Of a stretch of 64,000 bases of DNA, positions 13,101 to 24,373 are shown one piece after another (positions within the stretch are counted from its first letter, which is position 1; the number at the start of each line of letters is the position of its first letter). The notes under the pieces are model-generated. The model worked only from the letters and a program-made list of their open reading frames with translations, searched no databases and had not been told where the DNA came from. The stretch lies in the NCBI RefSeq assembly GCF_014356525.2, contig NC_052508.1, positions 47,285,858 through 47,349,857 on the forward strand. The letters are read 5' to 3'. The position numbers and the translations under genes are program-made. The DNA is from Nilaparvata lugens (Eukaryota > Arthropoda > Insecta > Hemiptera > Delphacidae).

Positions 13101-13544
13101 CTCAGATTGAACTCAGACTCCAGATAAGAAGGATCCAATTGGAAGAGACGCAAAACATTGAGGAGCAGCCAGCAAACGAGCGTGCAGCGTGGAGCATGCA
13201 ACACGGAGCATGGAGTTGGTCTGTGGAATGCAAATGCAATATAATGGGAGCCAAGCCGGGCCAGACAGTACATTTCGTTTATTGCAAGTTCAAGGTTGCA
13301 CTTTTTGGCGATTGCAAGACCTTGGACCGAGCTCTCGGTACTTAACGAATGTCGGCTTTCTGCTCCCCCGGTCCTTGCAGCAGACAGACACTCAAAATTG
13401 AACGGAAAAAAAGAATTGAGCAGCAAACAGGACAGAAAAAAGAGAAAAGCCAGTCTCGAAAAAGGAAAAGCAGATGACCTTTGTAACCGATGTGAAATAC
13501 GAACGTCGCGTCAGAGCGAGGTGCGATTGCTGTAAAACGAATGC
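10126..13544. other. Unannotated AT-rich DNA
   Basis: No recognisable coding sequence or repeat. Overlapping short frames at 13019-13535 lie in three frames on both strands with no domain motif, as expected by chance. Confidence 0.45.
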
Positions 13545-13548
13545 ATGG

Positions 13549-15082
13549 ATGAGGAGGAAGATTTAGGGAAGAAGGAGGGGGAGAAAGAGGAGGAGTATGA
13601 GGAGGAGCCAGAATGTAATCAATGTTGGAGAAGAGGTGAAGGAGATGGTTGAAAAGAAAAGGACCAGGATAGAAAGGTGAAATGGAAAGTATAATAAACA
13701 TATAAACGTAATAAGAATGAGTGGGAGAAGGTGACATTGCAAAGAGAAGAAAAGTGTGGATAACTGGAGTAGCAGCATTGGTGAAGAGGAGGAAGATTAG
13801 AATAAGAAAGAGGAGATAGAAACGAAAAAAGATGAGATTACTAAATAGGAGGAGGATACAGCAATGCACGATTACTTGTGAACGTAATTCATGGAGTAGA
13901 TTATGATAGGAAGTACAAGGGATGAGAAGAGTTGAAGAATAATGATAGAATAGAACATGAAAAATGGAGAAGACAAAAGCTTCGCGAAGCTGTAGACAAC
14001 GAAGCTAGGAGAAAGGGGACAGAAAAAAGAAGGGATACGGTGGAAAGAGGATGACTGATGAAGAAAGTTATATATGAAGTATGAGAAAACCGAGACGTAG
14101 GAAAAAGAAAATAATGAATGACAAAGGATAAAGGAGAACAAGGAGTAGTTGGAATTGAGGAGAAGGAAGAGAATGAGACAATCGACAAGAAATAACAGGG
14201 GGAAGATGAGGAGAAGGTAGTGGAAGAGGTGGAGGGGACGCTTTGAGTAAGAAGAGAAGTGGAACTGGAGCAAGGAAGTAGGAGTTGGATGAGGAGGACT
14301 TTTTAGGAAGAAGATAGAGTAGAATGAGAGAATCAACAAAAAAGATCTGATAATTGAGAAGGAGAGGTGGAGATGGAAGGAGAAGGAATGAAAAGGAGGA
14401 GTCATATAAAGATTAATAAATAAATAAATAAATGTTTATTTCCCAAAAAACTAAAACTACAACATCAATTACAAAAATATTAGATAAATTACAATATTAC
14501 ATACAATAGTTAGTTACAAAAGATTCTTATAATGTGTTCTCTACTTGTTTAGTTTTTCTGTGTGGAAATTGACCTACTCCACTATGGCGTACCATGTTCT
14601 AGAGTAGGTTTTGTTAGTTTTTTGTGTGTATTATCAATTAGTTAGTGTTTAGTAAGTCATTAGGTGGTTAGTTGTTATTTGAAATAATGTTTTCTATGTT
14701 CTGTCTTTCTTTGCTCATCAACCAATTGTGTACTATTGCTTTGAACTTTCTAGGAAGATTAATCTGTCTGATTATTAGAAGAAAAGTAATAAGAAGATGA
14801 TGATGAAGAAGGAGGAGGAAAGAAAAAAGAGACGGATACAGATACAGAAAAGAAGAGAAATGAAAGGTTGAAAACAAGCAGGAGGATGTAGCAAAAGCAA
14901 TAAACTAATAAAAGGAGGGGATGTAAGAGTTGGAAGAGAGCCTGAAAATGAAAATTTCTGGGATGGAAAAGAAGATGATCTTGAAGGGTATGATCATTAG
15001 GATGAAGAGCAACAGGAATACATAAAAGACATGGATAAGGAACAAGAAGATGAGAGAAGGGCACAAAGAAAGGAAGAAGGTG
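13549..15082. repeat. Long purine-rich (GA-rich) simple-sequence tract, split by an insertion
   Basis: The plus strand is overwhelmingly A and G from 13549 to about 14404 and again from about 14774 to 15082 (GGAGGAAGA, GAAGAAGGAGG and similar). The complementary pyrimidine strand yields long but meaningless Ser/Leu/Phe/Pro-rich frames (13342-13869, 13872-14405, 14759-15064). The two halves were one tract before the insertion at 14418-14754. Such tracts are degenerate microsatellite DNA and can adopt triplex structure. No gene is supported. Confidence 0.75.
14409..14763 (-). mobile_element. Short minus-strand LINE 3' fragment with 9-bp target-site duplication
   Basis: The insert (14418-14754) is bounded by AAGATTAAT at 14409-14417 and the same 9 bases at 14755-14763, and it interrupts an otherwise continuous purine-rich tract. 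On the minus strand it ends with TTTTTTGGGAAATAAAC followed by ATTT repeats. This resembles the end of the LINE at 33.4-33.8 kb, which has TTTTTGGCAAATAAA followed by TTA repeats. It is only 337 bp with no coding region, so it is a heavily 5'-truncated copy or a LINE-derived SINE. Confidence 0.7.
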
Positions 15083-18000
15083 GACCGTGGACCGTGGGCC
15101 ACAGTTTCGTGGTACTTGTAATGCAATGCTGGTGTGTTGTCTTTTTGCGATGCAACGCCAAAACTCTCAAGAGACTTGAGTGGATCCCTCGGTGGTGGTA
15201 GGTGCGCTTTTTACCCCCTTCACCTCCCGGGACCCTTCTGCCTGCCGGAACGATATGTTGTTGTTGTTGTGCTCGTTACAGACAGGTGAAGGGTGTAGTA
15301 GGGGAGGTAAGGTCTGCTCAAAGTTTGGAAGTACGTTGTACTTTTTTGGTTAAACTTCTCTTTTTTCGGGTGGTGTAGGTAAATAATTATTGTTAGTCGT
15401 TGGTCGTTGCAGCAGTATTCAAGTACGTCGTGTGAAGGGTGGGGAAAAGGTAAGGTAATTTGCCACTCCTTATCTCCAGACAGCCGACTCCTGGTGGGGG
15501 GTGGGGTGGTGAGGGTGCCCAGGGGGCGCAAAAATAAAACGAGTCGGGCGAGAAAACGCAATTGAGAATCGGGCTGCATCTTTTATTTTTTCATACACAA
15601 TAACCATCTTGCTCTTGCTGCTGCTCCTGCATCGTGTTTTTTCAGTTGTTTTTGTTTTGCTTGGGTCAAGATGCATCTCGAGGTCGTCTGGACTGAATTT
15701 TTGGCTGTCTGAACAGAAAAGGACAGAGTGATATTCTGGGTGTAGGTGGGTGGAGGGGAAAGACCTGCAACATCCCACAAACCTGTCTTGCATCCACTAC
15801 ACCTGCCTTCAACATTGTTCACGTATGCACATGCACATCAATGCACTGACCCTTCCATTACATGCATTCCCTCTCACTCACTGACTCCACCACATCAACC
15901 CTCTCTGTTTTCACTTCACCCATACCTCTCACTCACTCTCATTTCGAAAAACCCTCTTTCAAGAGCGTCTGATTTTTTATTAGTTTTCCCAGCTTTTTAC
16001 CGCATGCTTCGTTTTACGGCGAAAATAATAAAAGCTAATAAAAGCCGGCAGCGTGAGAGATGACTACCAAAAATTATGATACTGCACTTTTTTCGAGTGT
16101 ATCTTAATGTGTCTGCCGCTAGTCTCTCGCTGTTTTTGAATTTCACCTCGAATAATATTTAATCCCCTGCTCTCTACGGATTTAATATGAATAACTTTAT
16201 TTCTGTGCACGTTCATGCGGGCTGAAATTCGAAGATTTTCAACAGAAAAATAATTTAACATTACTTTATTGTGAGAAAGTTTTGTTGTGCAGATTTTTTA
16301 TAATAGTTTATTGCAGTAATCTCTGGTGACATTTGTGTGTCAACTTGGGTGTTTATCCAAACATACATATAAAAAAGAAAAAAATTTAATTCATAATATG
16401 TAAGTTCTATTACATTATTTCATCCATAACATTAGCTGTGTGAACTATTGGAATGTTCAATTGAACACAATATGGAAATGTAATCGACTGTCTAAGCATC
16501 AGGAAGTAGTATGCTCATCAACTACAATTCAAGAATTATAGAATTTTCATCATTTTGAATAATCCTGTATCATTTTTCATATACTCCATACCACAATATA
16601 ACATTTCCATGATTAGGAATACCAAAATCCTTACATTTCATAAATTGTATTGAGGAAATGAAAATACAGTGTATATAAAACTGATTTTAATTTGTATATT
16701 ACTATTTTTTGTGATTTCAAAATAGATGCAAGATTGTTCGATTGGACTTCACGATATGCAGTCATACAGTGGTTAATCTATCAACCCTAGTAGCTTATAC
16801 ACTAACATTCACAGATTGCCAAATTTTGAAGTGACTCGTTTATCAGTAGGCTTTAGAATGATTTATTTGATGATATGTTTGAAAAAGGATGTGATATTTC
16901 TTGAGATAAACTTTAGTACTTGCAAAATCTCTGTTTCGGAGTACAGTCCACCAGTTAGTGTGGATAAATAATAAAAAACGTGGACTGACTACTTCATGAT
17001 ATGCCACTCAAGCTCTATTATCATGTTTGTTGTTCGTATCTCCTGTATCAACGTGAAATTTGGACTCAAATAAATGCTGTTCGTGAATTCAAAGTCATTA
17101 AGTTTGGCAAGTTATACTGGCAATAAACCGTGAAAAGGAGACAATAAAATTTCGGCTCTTTTTAGAAGAGTCATGACACAGGAGAAGGGGGGAGGCGACC
17201 AGTGTGTGTGTTTTGCGTGTTCTGTATCTCTCGTGAGGTATTTGCACCTCTACGAAATAAATTCCGCCACAAATTCGGGGCTTAATTGAAGTTTTACAGC
17301 CAGTGAGAGTGCGCTAAAAACGAAAACGTACACATTCTTTATCATTTTTATCACTGTATTCTTCGTTATTAAATTTTGAAGTGGAAAGTCAAAATATTCC
17401 ATGACCAACTCGAGTGAGTGAGAATACTGGACAACTTACTGCTAGTAATAATATGATCATACCACAGTTATTCTCATGTAAGATATTCAAAATCTTGTCC
17501 TGTGAGTATTGAAAACTAAGAATTTAAAAAAAAGTTATTCGAATTGTCTGATGATAATTTTTATTGAGAAGAAAAGTACCCGATAGTACAGGCTCAACCT
17601 TAAACATGACCTAAGTTTGGAAGGCTCTTACTTAGATATTTCCAAGGATGAAATAGAACCGTATTTGCTCGCGTACCACACGTCCCTCCCTGTCTGAGAA
17701 GCGCAACCTGAAAAGTTTACATGGAAATAACAAGATATAGGTTAAATTAAAGTTGTTTTTAAAAATCCTTTCAATGAAACTCCAATCGACTATACTTCTC
17801 TGCTCTTCTCTAGAATGCGACTTCTCTAATCTCGTTTTCACTGTAGTCACTCATCGGAATGGTTTATAATTATTCATAAGTGAATTGTAAAAAAAGACTT
17901 GAAATATTTTTCATTTGATCAATATTCTTCACATTGTAATTTCATAACAAACTTGGAAATACATTGATTATTTAAGAGAGCGTCCCTCCTCATTCAAAAT

Positions 18001-19129
18001 AAATCTGAACGTCAATAAAAAACTAGATACTTTCCATGTTTTGAGCGAGATTATAAAAGGCAGGCTTTGCCAACGTTCCAATGGAAGTCAAAAGAAACTT
18101 ATAAGACCCAGTGAAGCAAGGGAAAATTTATAATCCAAACATTTGGACTGTTATAAATGATCACCTTGCACAAACGAAGCGGTGTGAATTATTTATTTTT
18201 CCTTGTGCTGTACTTTTGAAAAACTGGAGAAAGAAATAATCCGAAAAAGATCAATGACGAAAATAATGTTGAAGAACTGGAACTGGTTGGGTGTGTGTGT
18301 GTGTCGGTGTAGTTTGTAATCCATTTGTTATAACACATCTGTGTTGAATTATGTTCGGTTTCTTCCTTTCTATCTTATTTCTTCGTTACTCTCTCTTCTT
18401 GTTCAAAACTTTTTTTGGCTATAAAATATTATCAGGAAGTTTCCGTTAGCTGTTATACGTTGTATACCGTAGGCTACTGAACCCTTAAGAATAAGAGCGG
18501 GTTTTCAGGTTACTTTAGTACGGGAAACTATTGAGCTGATTTTGGGTGTTAACGATACATTTGAATATTGCTGAAAAAATATTACTTCCTGTACGAGTAG
18601 TGGGATGATACATCAATCCAATATCATAGCAAATCACAATACCCTATTAAACTACTAAAAACTGATAATGAATTAATTATTCAAGAATGATTGAATATTA
18701 AAAATTGATCGAATTGAATTAGTCGAATGAAATTGAATTATATTAAAGGTTACAGCGTCATACACATATTATTCACTTAATCTCCAGTAAATTCGAAATA
18801 GTTTTATCTTGAAGAAAGCATAACTGTTCTAGCTATGACGATATTCAATCTCGAAGTATGAAGCCAATATCCTTGCTGTGTGGTGCTTCTCATTCTACGA
18901 ACTGCTTTGGTTAAGAAGTGACATGACAAGTTGCTTGTATGAAAGGGAATATGTTTCTTGGTATGAGTTCACCCAGACTCTCAAGCAAAACAGTGACCAT
19001 TCTGCCAGAACAGATAAATGTTGAACAATCCTGAAGAAGGATTACAAAAGATGTCTGTCGCTGCCAGTCGTATCTTTCCACCAGGAAATTGCGATCGGAA
19101 ACAGACGTGTAAATCAAACTCTTTCTTTC
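15083..19129. other. Unannotated DNA, locally GC-richer at 15.1-15.6 kb
   Basis: 15100-15560 is richer in G and C and contains a TTG run (TTGTTGTTGTTG near 15258) and a G-rich stretch near 15492-15525. The minus-strand frames there (15220-15822) overlap one another and have no domain motif. A GT run (about 18291-18303) is the only other simple repeat noted. No gene is supported. Confidence 0.4.
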
Positions 19130-19507
19130 CAGCGCAAGTTGTGTACAAGTTTGCTCTCATATCTCATTGAGGGCGCTGGGAGTCCGCAAAAAGACAGATA
19201 CTCTGCAGATCCAAGACAGAGCAAAATGACAAAATAGAAGAGACTGTTGACAGTACAATACTTTAACTCTTAGTAGCCTCTACATCATACATATTTAAAA
19301 TGTATGATGAATGTTCAATATAATTTACAAACATAGACTAAATTTATACACATTTGTCATTGAGAGAGCAGAGAATACACATACAAATCCTCTGCAGATC
19401 CAAGATAAAACAAAATGACAGAAAAGGTAAGACTGGATAGTATGAGAATTCATTAATGGAAGCCTACTAGACATTATAACACTCTAATTCTAACAGAATT
19501 TGAAAAC
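19130..19507 (+). repeat. Diverged tandem duplication, period about 189 bp
   Basis: CTCTGCAGATCCAAGA followed by AAAATGACA occurs at 19201 and again at 19390. Flanking parts align as well: CATTGAGGGCGC..GGGAGT near 19167 matches CATTGAGAGAGC..AGAG near 19358, and AGCCTCTACATCAT near 19272 matches AGCCTACTAGACAT near 19461. There are two old, diverged units and no coding content. Confidence 0.6.
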
Positions 19508-20490
19508 CTAGAAAAGTTATTGTATCCTTCTGTATTGTTTAATATTTCATAAAGTGAATTTTTAATACTCTTCCTATTAAATGTTTCTAAATAATTCTGG
19601 TACTCCGTATAGTAGAAAGTTTACCGACCGATCAATGAAAATATTGAAATAATTTCAAGATTTGCCAGCTCTAACAGCCCTAATTCTCAGCACATAGCAG
19701 CAGGCAGACGAAGAAAAACTCCAAATTTTCAGGTTGTACCTTATTAAAAACTCCTGTGATTCATTTTGATGAATGAGGGTGCGTGCCAGAAGGACAGTCT
19801 TCTTCTCCTACCCCTGAGGTAAATCGTGGTATAATGAGGAATTAGATCATGGAGATCTCTTGGATGTTAAGGTGATTTGTCCTATAATTCTGTGAATACT
19901 ATTGTTGAGACTATGAAGAAATAAATTATGAAAGTTTGAAATGTAATTTTCAAATTGAATCAAACCGTAATTTGTTATCAACATACTAGTTTAACAGCTC
20001 TACTGAAACTGCTTCTCATTTGCAATTAGAGAGTAGCCAGAAAAACGTCCACGTGTCTTCCGCGGACAATGCAAGGGATTAATCAAACAATGCAATTAGC
20101 TTGCTGAAAATTACTTGCACAAAATTGTGTCCTAGACAAAGAACGTATTAGTGATCTCCGCTCATTGTACACCGTAGCTGTATGCAGGATAATAACGCGA
20201 AGGATTAAGGCATCTAATTAGAACTGCAATAGAAAGACACTGACAAAGGTAGCGTTTCTCAGATAGGATGTGCTCTATAAACTGTTTTCCCCATCAGAGA
20301 TACAACAGGATTCGATTTACTATACTTTGCACACGCACCTTGTCTTGTAGAACGTTCACGCATAACCATAGAATAAAAGATCTTTATAAGTTTTCAATCG
20401 GTATAAGCTTTCTGTGGCATAACCTTGAAAAGATTCTCGCAGAGAAGTTGAAACCTTAGTGTGAAGTACAGGATTGGGCAGGGAGGTATG
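19508..20490. other. Unannotated AT-rich DNA
   Basis: Nothing recognisable. The frame at 20268-20459 has no domain motif. Confidence 0.45.
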
Positions 20491-20619
20491 GATGATTTGA
20501 AATAACAGTTACACACTCATTTTTAAACGAAACTTAGAATTTATTTTTTTTTAGTGTGTACCTTGGATGTTGCCATTATAAAGAGTAAAGAAGAAAAAAT
20601 TGAAACATAGTTTATGTAC

Positions 20620-20973
20620 AAAAAATAAAAGCATTGCACGTGGTACCGCTGGAATTTCTTGTTTTACTTAGAGCTTCAAGGGTTCGTGTTTTGTCTATGT
20701 ATACACGTGCTTTTAGGTAGCCCTATAAAAAATAGTCACAAGGTGACAGGTGACGAAACTAAATGAGGCGTCCAAGGAACGTCTGCCTCAAAAATTCCAT
20801 AGCTGCTCTCGATGTATGGCATGTCGCCCCATCTTCTTGGAACCATACAGTATTGACGTTGATACTTCATCTCAATTATGGCAGAAAAAAATTCACACAG
20901 CATCGTTAGGTAACGATCCGTATTGACATTGACGGTTCGACCGTTTCCTCAAAAAAAGTTGGGGCCAATAATT
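20620..20973 (-). pseudogene. DD41D-like mariner transposase, catalytic to C-terminal remnant
   Basis: Minus-strand translation, across several frames, gives IIGPNFF, then TDRYLTMLCEFF, then VWFQEDGATCHTSR, then FLRQTFLGRLI, then LSPCDYFL, then GYLKARVYIDKTRTLEALS. The second catalytic Asp lies in QEDGA (20831-20833) and the third in CDYF (20735-20737). The gap between them is 31 residues, but comparison with the copy at 30.4 kb shows about 10 residues missing after GRLI, which restores a DD41D spacing. Frameshifts and stops (for example a stop for Trp in FL-stop-GY) make it dead. The N-terminus and first Asp are absent. Confidence 0.8.
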
Positions 20974-20977
20974 AGTT

Positions 20978-21151
20978 TTATGGGGCTACCTAAAATCACA
21001 TCTATACATAAACAAACCACGAACCTTTGAACCCCTGAGTGAAACAATAGCACAAGAAATTCGAGCGGTACCACGTGCAATGCTTCAGAGGAGTATGGAT
21101 AACTTCTCACAACGTCACAGGAGTGTATGGACAAAAACTGACAGCATTTAA
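20978..21151 (+). pseudogene. Mariner transposase C-terminus, inverted second copy
   Basis: This 57-codon open stretch begins LWGYLKSHLYINKPRTFEPL, continues through IRAVPRAMLQRSMDNFSQRH, and ends at a TAA stop at 21149-21151. LWGYLKS.VY..KPRT and the ML.R.M.NF.QR region are typical of the segment just after the last catalytic Asp in mariner-like transposases. It is uninterrupted, unlike its inverted partner on the minus strand, but has no catalytic core and no plausible start codon. It cannot be a functional transposase. Confidence 0.8.
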
Positions 21152-21278
21152 CAGATGTTATTTTTTGTAAAAATCAATATTTTAATTTTTATAATGGCAA
21201 TATCTAAGGTACACACTAAAAAAGATATATTTTGAGTTTCGTTTGAAAATGAGTGTGTAACTGTTATTTCAAATCATC

Positions 21279-24198
21279 TGCACATGTCCTACCTCTCTGC
21301 CCTCACCAAGAAGTTTTTCTTGTCTCAGAATGTTGAGTACGTTAAACTTCAATATTTAGAGATGGTGGTTAATTTAGTAGACCAGTTCCCAGTCAACCCG
21401 TACATGAATTTCATTCTTCCTCTACTGCTCTATTTAATTCTAATTCGTTTTTCTGATAAATATGGCTCTGAAGGTAAAGGCTTCCGCAATTAACAGGAAA
21501 ACACCCAATCAAACTCAAGATGGAGCTTCAAGTGAATAGAACGGAACATCATTTTTCATGTTTTAGTCAGTAGTTTATCGATCAAGATCAAATGTGGAGC
21601 TGCTATAAAACGTGAAGTGGAGTTATTATTTTTTGGAAGCGGTAGTGGCATAAAACAGCTTAATAAATGAGTTATGACACGCTGGGATTTGAAAAGAACG
21701 GACTCTTTTAGGAAGGAATCGTAATGTTCATCCATGTGAAGCCATACACGGTACTCTCTAGAACAGAACGTTTTCCATTGTCATAAAGTTACCGTCGTCA
21801 TAAATGAGATTGAAACCCCTCTACTTAATATCTAGCGCGAGCACTCAAATAAAAAACACTTTTAGTAATTTTTTTAGAGATATAATCAAAAACATGAATA
21901 TGTCGCCGTTAGAGCGCTGTAAGGTTTTCAACTTAATTACATTTCTCTCTTTCATGTGCTAGACAGCTCTCTGAATAGTGTCTCTTTATAAGTTGCGGGT
22001 CGACAGTATATTATCTGGGGGAAAAGGGTTGGAAACAGAGGTGAACTGTAATAATAATTTTATTGCATCGCGTTGAGAGAGATTAATTCTGTGAATGACA
22101 AACTGAGGTTGACAGACTGTTTACCCTCGTTATTCTAGCTGCCTGTAGTAAGCCTCACATTTTTGTTAAACTAATCATCGTGCCGGCGTTGCTCAATGGA
22201 GAAACTTGTAGAAACGGTTTTGTAATTTTGTATTACTCTGTTTACTGCAGTAATCGATGGATAAAAGTGATGAATTTGATGATTTACTATCAAGTTAGTG
22301 TATTCTACTATTCAATTAATATTAATAAGAAATATTTCAATAAATGGAATGAGATTAGCGTCTGCAGTGCCAGTTTGGGAAGTTGACCCTCAAACTTTGA
22401 AATGCATGAAGAATATGATTGAATCATAAGAATCAAATGGTGATTGTATCACCACCTCAGAAATACTAATTGAATACTAATTTAGATGGTTTAATTTATC
22501 TTGAATTATTTCCTAATTGAAAACTTGTAATATAAGTTCTTCTATATAATTGTAGTAAGTATAGACATATCGGTACGATGTTTTTCAAGTCAGATGTTAG
22601 CCTATATGTTATCTTTTGAGAAAGAAGTTTTTTCAGCGTCGTCTCTTGTTCCAATCATTTGTATAATATTTGATGATATTAATGGATAAGTTAACAATGA
22701 ATCCATTCCTTCATTCTCTGCATAATGGGATTCTGTCTATGTGTTTTACAAATGAAAACTGAAGAAGTGAAATTAAGTTCCTGAGCCATAATATAAATAA
22801 GATAAATAAGAAGTAGTAGAAGAAGAAGAAGACAATTAAGGTAATGAAGAAGTCTGTATATCCGTGAATCATGATGTAATCATATTATGAACAATCCACA
22901 TGCCTTCTTCAACCAGTATATTCTATCCTCATTGGCTTCAACATTCATTGATCATCAAACACTATTGAGAACAGAATTGCCATCTGCTACTGGAAACTTG
23001 AGGTTGTTGACCTCCACCCAGACGGGTATTCTGCTGACGGTGAGTAATGAGTAATGATTATGCTCTATCAGTCTATTATCGGATGAAAATAATAATGATC
23101 CACCATGAAAATTATAAATAGAGAATAGAAAAGCCTGTCTTATTCAGTTCCAAGTCTCTATGTTGTGCACTGTCCAAAACTCCTTAAAAGAATCGAATAT
23201 TTTTTTATAAATTCATTTTTCCAATTTCCATTACCATTTTTCACCAATGAAAAATTGTATTCCCTAACTAAATTTTTTTTCTTATTACCCAAATATTTGA
23301 TTGCAAATGTATTTACTGTTCCCAGTTATATTATTCCCCAAAAATTATTCCAATTCCAATTCTCATTCCATTTTATGAGTCGCTTAAAACGATTGATTTT
23401 ACAATTTAGAGCAAAGTATACTGTTTTAGGCTATTCATTTTTGTTTAGAAGGAAGAATTATAGATGTAACGCTAAGATCATTTGCTCTCCCTGCTTCGCT
23501 ATTTTCAATTCCCTATTATGGGTAGTTTTTTTAACAATGCAATAGTGGATTAACGCTTCGAAAACATTTTTCACCTTGAAATGAAACACAGGTCCAGGAT
23601 ATTTATTTGAATTATTATTAGAATTATTATACTGTCACATCGATTCACATCAATCCCCTGGAGAATACCCTGTGACCTGAATGCCAGGAAGAGTGCTACC
23701 ACAGAGTATGGGATAGAAATACATTCTTAGCTATAATATCATGTGATACATTTTTATTGAAGTGTGAATTAAAATATAGTGTGGGTGGTAGGGAGGTAGG
23801 GCAATTCAAATAGGGAAGTCAAATTCAAAAGAATGAACTAATCAATTGCTACAAGATAATAATAGTATGCTCATGGGCTTACAGATTAAACTAAACATTC
23901 ATCAATTCGCTTGTTTTTGTGTGTTGACTCATTTTCTTAAGAATGAGTGAGCTGGTGTTTTTACTATCGCAAAAATCTGAATTGTATTTCACAAGTTTTC
24001 AACTTTTCACTAGAGTGGATTGTTTGAATTAATGTCCTTTATTAAAATTCCGAACTCAAAATTTTATCGTATTACTTTAGGACCAAAAATATTTGTGTTT
24101 GAAAGTGTTGAAGTAGCATAAACGTTTTTGGACTAGTTCTCAATCAAAAATCGGGAATTCAGTAGTAAGGGCTATAAGCCTGTTTTTTATTACAAATC
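21279..24198. other. Unannotated AT-rich DNA
   Basis: No recognisable gene. Frames at 21284-21493, 22180-22386 and 23165-23545 lack domain motifs. An imperfect AAGAAG run lies near 22810-22835. Confidence 0.45.
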
Positions 24199-24373
24199 AT
24201 TCTATGATTCCCGTGTTATCGGATGGGCACGTTAAACTGTCGGTCCCGGCTGAAGTATGACAGTCGTAAGGTCCATTGACGGCTTAAATTATATATTCAG
24301 GCGGTGGGACCTTCCCGCAAGGGACTCCCCATCAACAAAAGCCATACGAATTTACATTTATTATTCTATGATT
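24199..24373 (+). mobile_element. LINE 3' end insertion with 11-bp target-site duplication
   Basis: The 153-bp insert (24210-24362) is flanked by ATTCTATGATT at 24199-24209 and 24363-24373. It carries GATGGGCACGTTAAACTGTC followed by GGTCCCGG, then GGCGGTGGGACCTTCCCGCA followed by AGGGACTCCCCATC and AAGCCATACG. The GGGCACGTTAA..CGGTCCCGG string is one I recognise from 3' untranslated ends of insect non-LTR retrotransposons. The duplication confirms a target-primed insertion of a severely 5'-truncated copy. Confidence 0.8.

Larger units (their letters stand above)
20491..21278. mobile_element. Fold-back Tc1/mariner derivative made of two inverted transposase 3' ends
   Basis: The outer arms 20491-20585 and 21184-21278 are inverted copies starting GATGATTTGAAATAACAG and continuing through TTAGTGTGTACCTT and TGCCATTATAAA. 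Inside them a second pair is also inverted: GCATTGCACGTGGTACCGCT at 20635 matches about 21064-21083, and the GGCTACCTAAAA end lies at 20711-20722 against 20984-20995. The arms (about 20491-20725 and 20981-21278) each encode the end of the same mariner-like transposase, in opposite directions, meeting head-to-head at 20974-20977. The left arm has lost about 70 bp found on the right. The element is non-autonomous and old. No clear TA duplication was found at the outer ends. Confidence 0.8.

Noticed and set aside
13342..14405. Long minus-strand open frames (175 and 177 residues)
   Set aside because: They are the pyrimidine complement of a GA-rich simple-sequence tract: Ser/Leu/Phe/Pro runs with no domain, and open in several frames.
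20978..21151. Small intact gene of 57 codons
   Set aside because: It is only the C-terminus of a transposase in an inverted duplicate and has no start codon.
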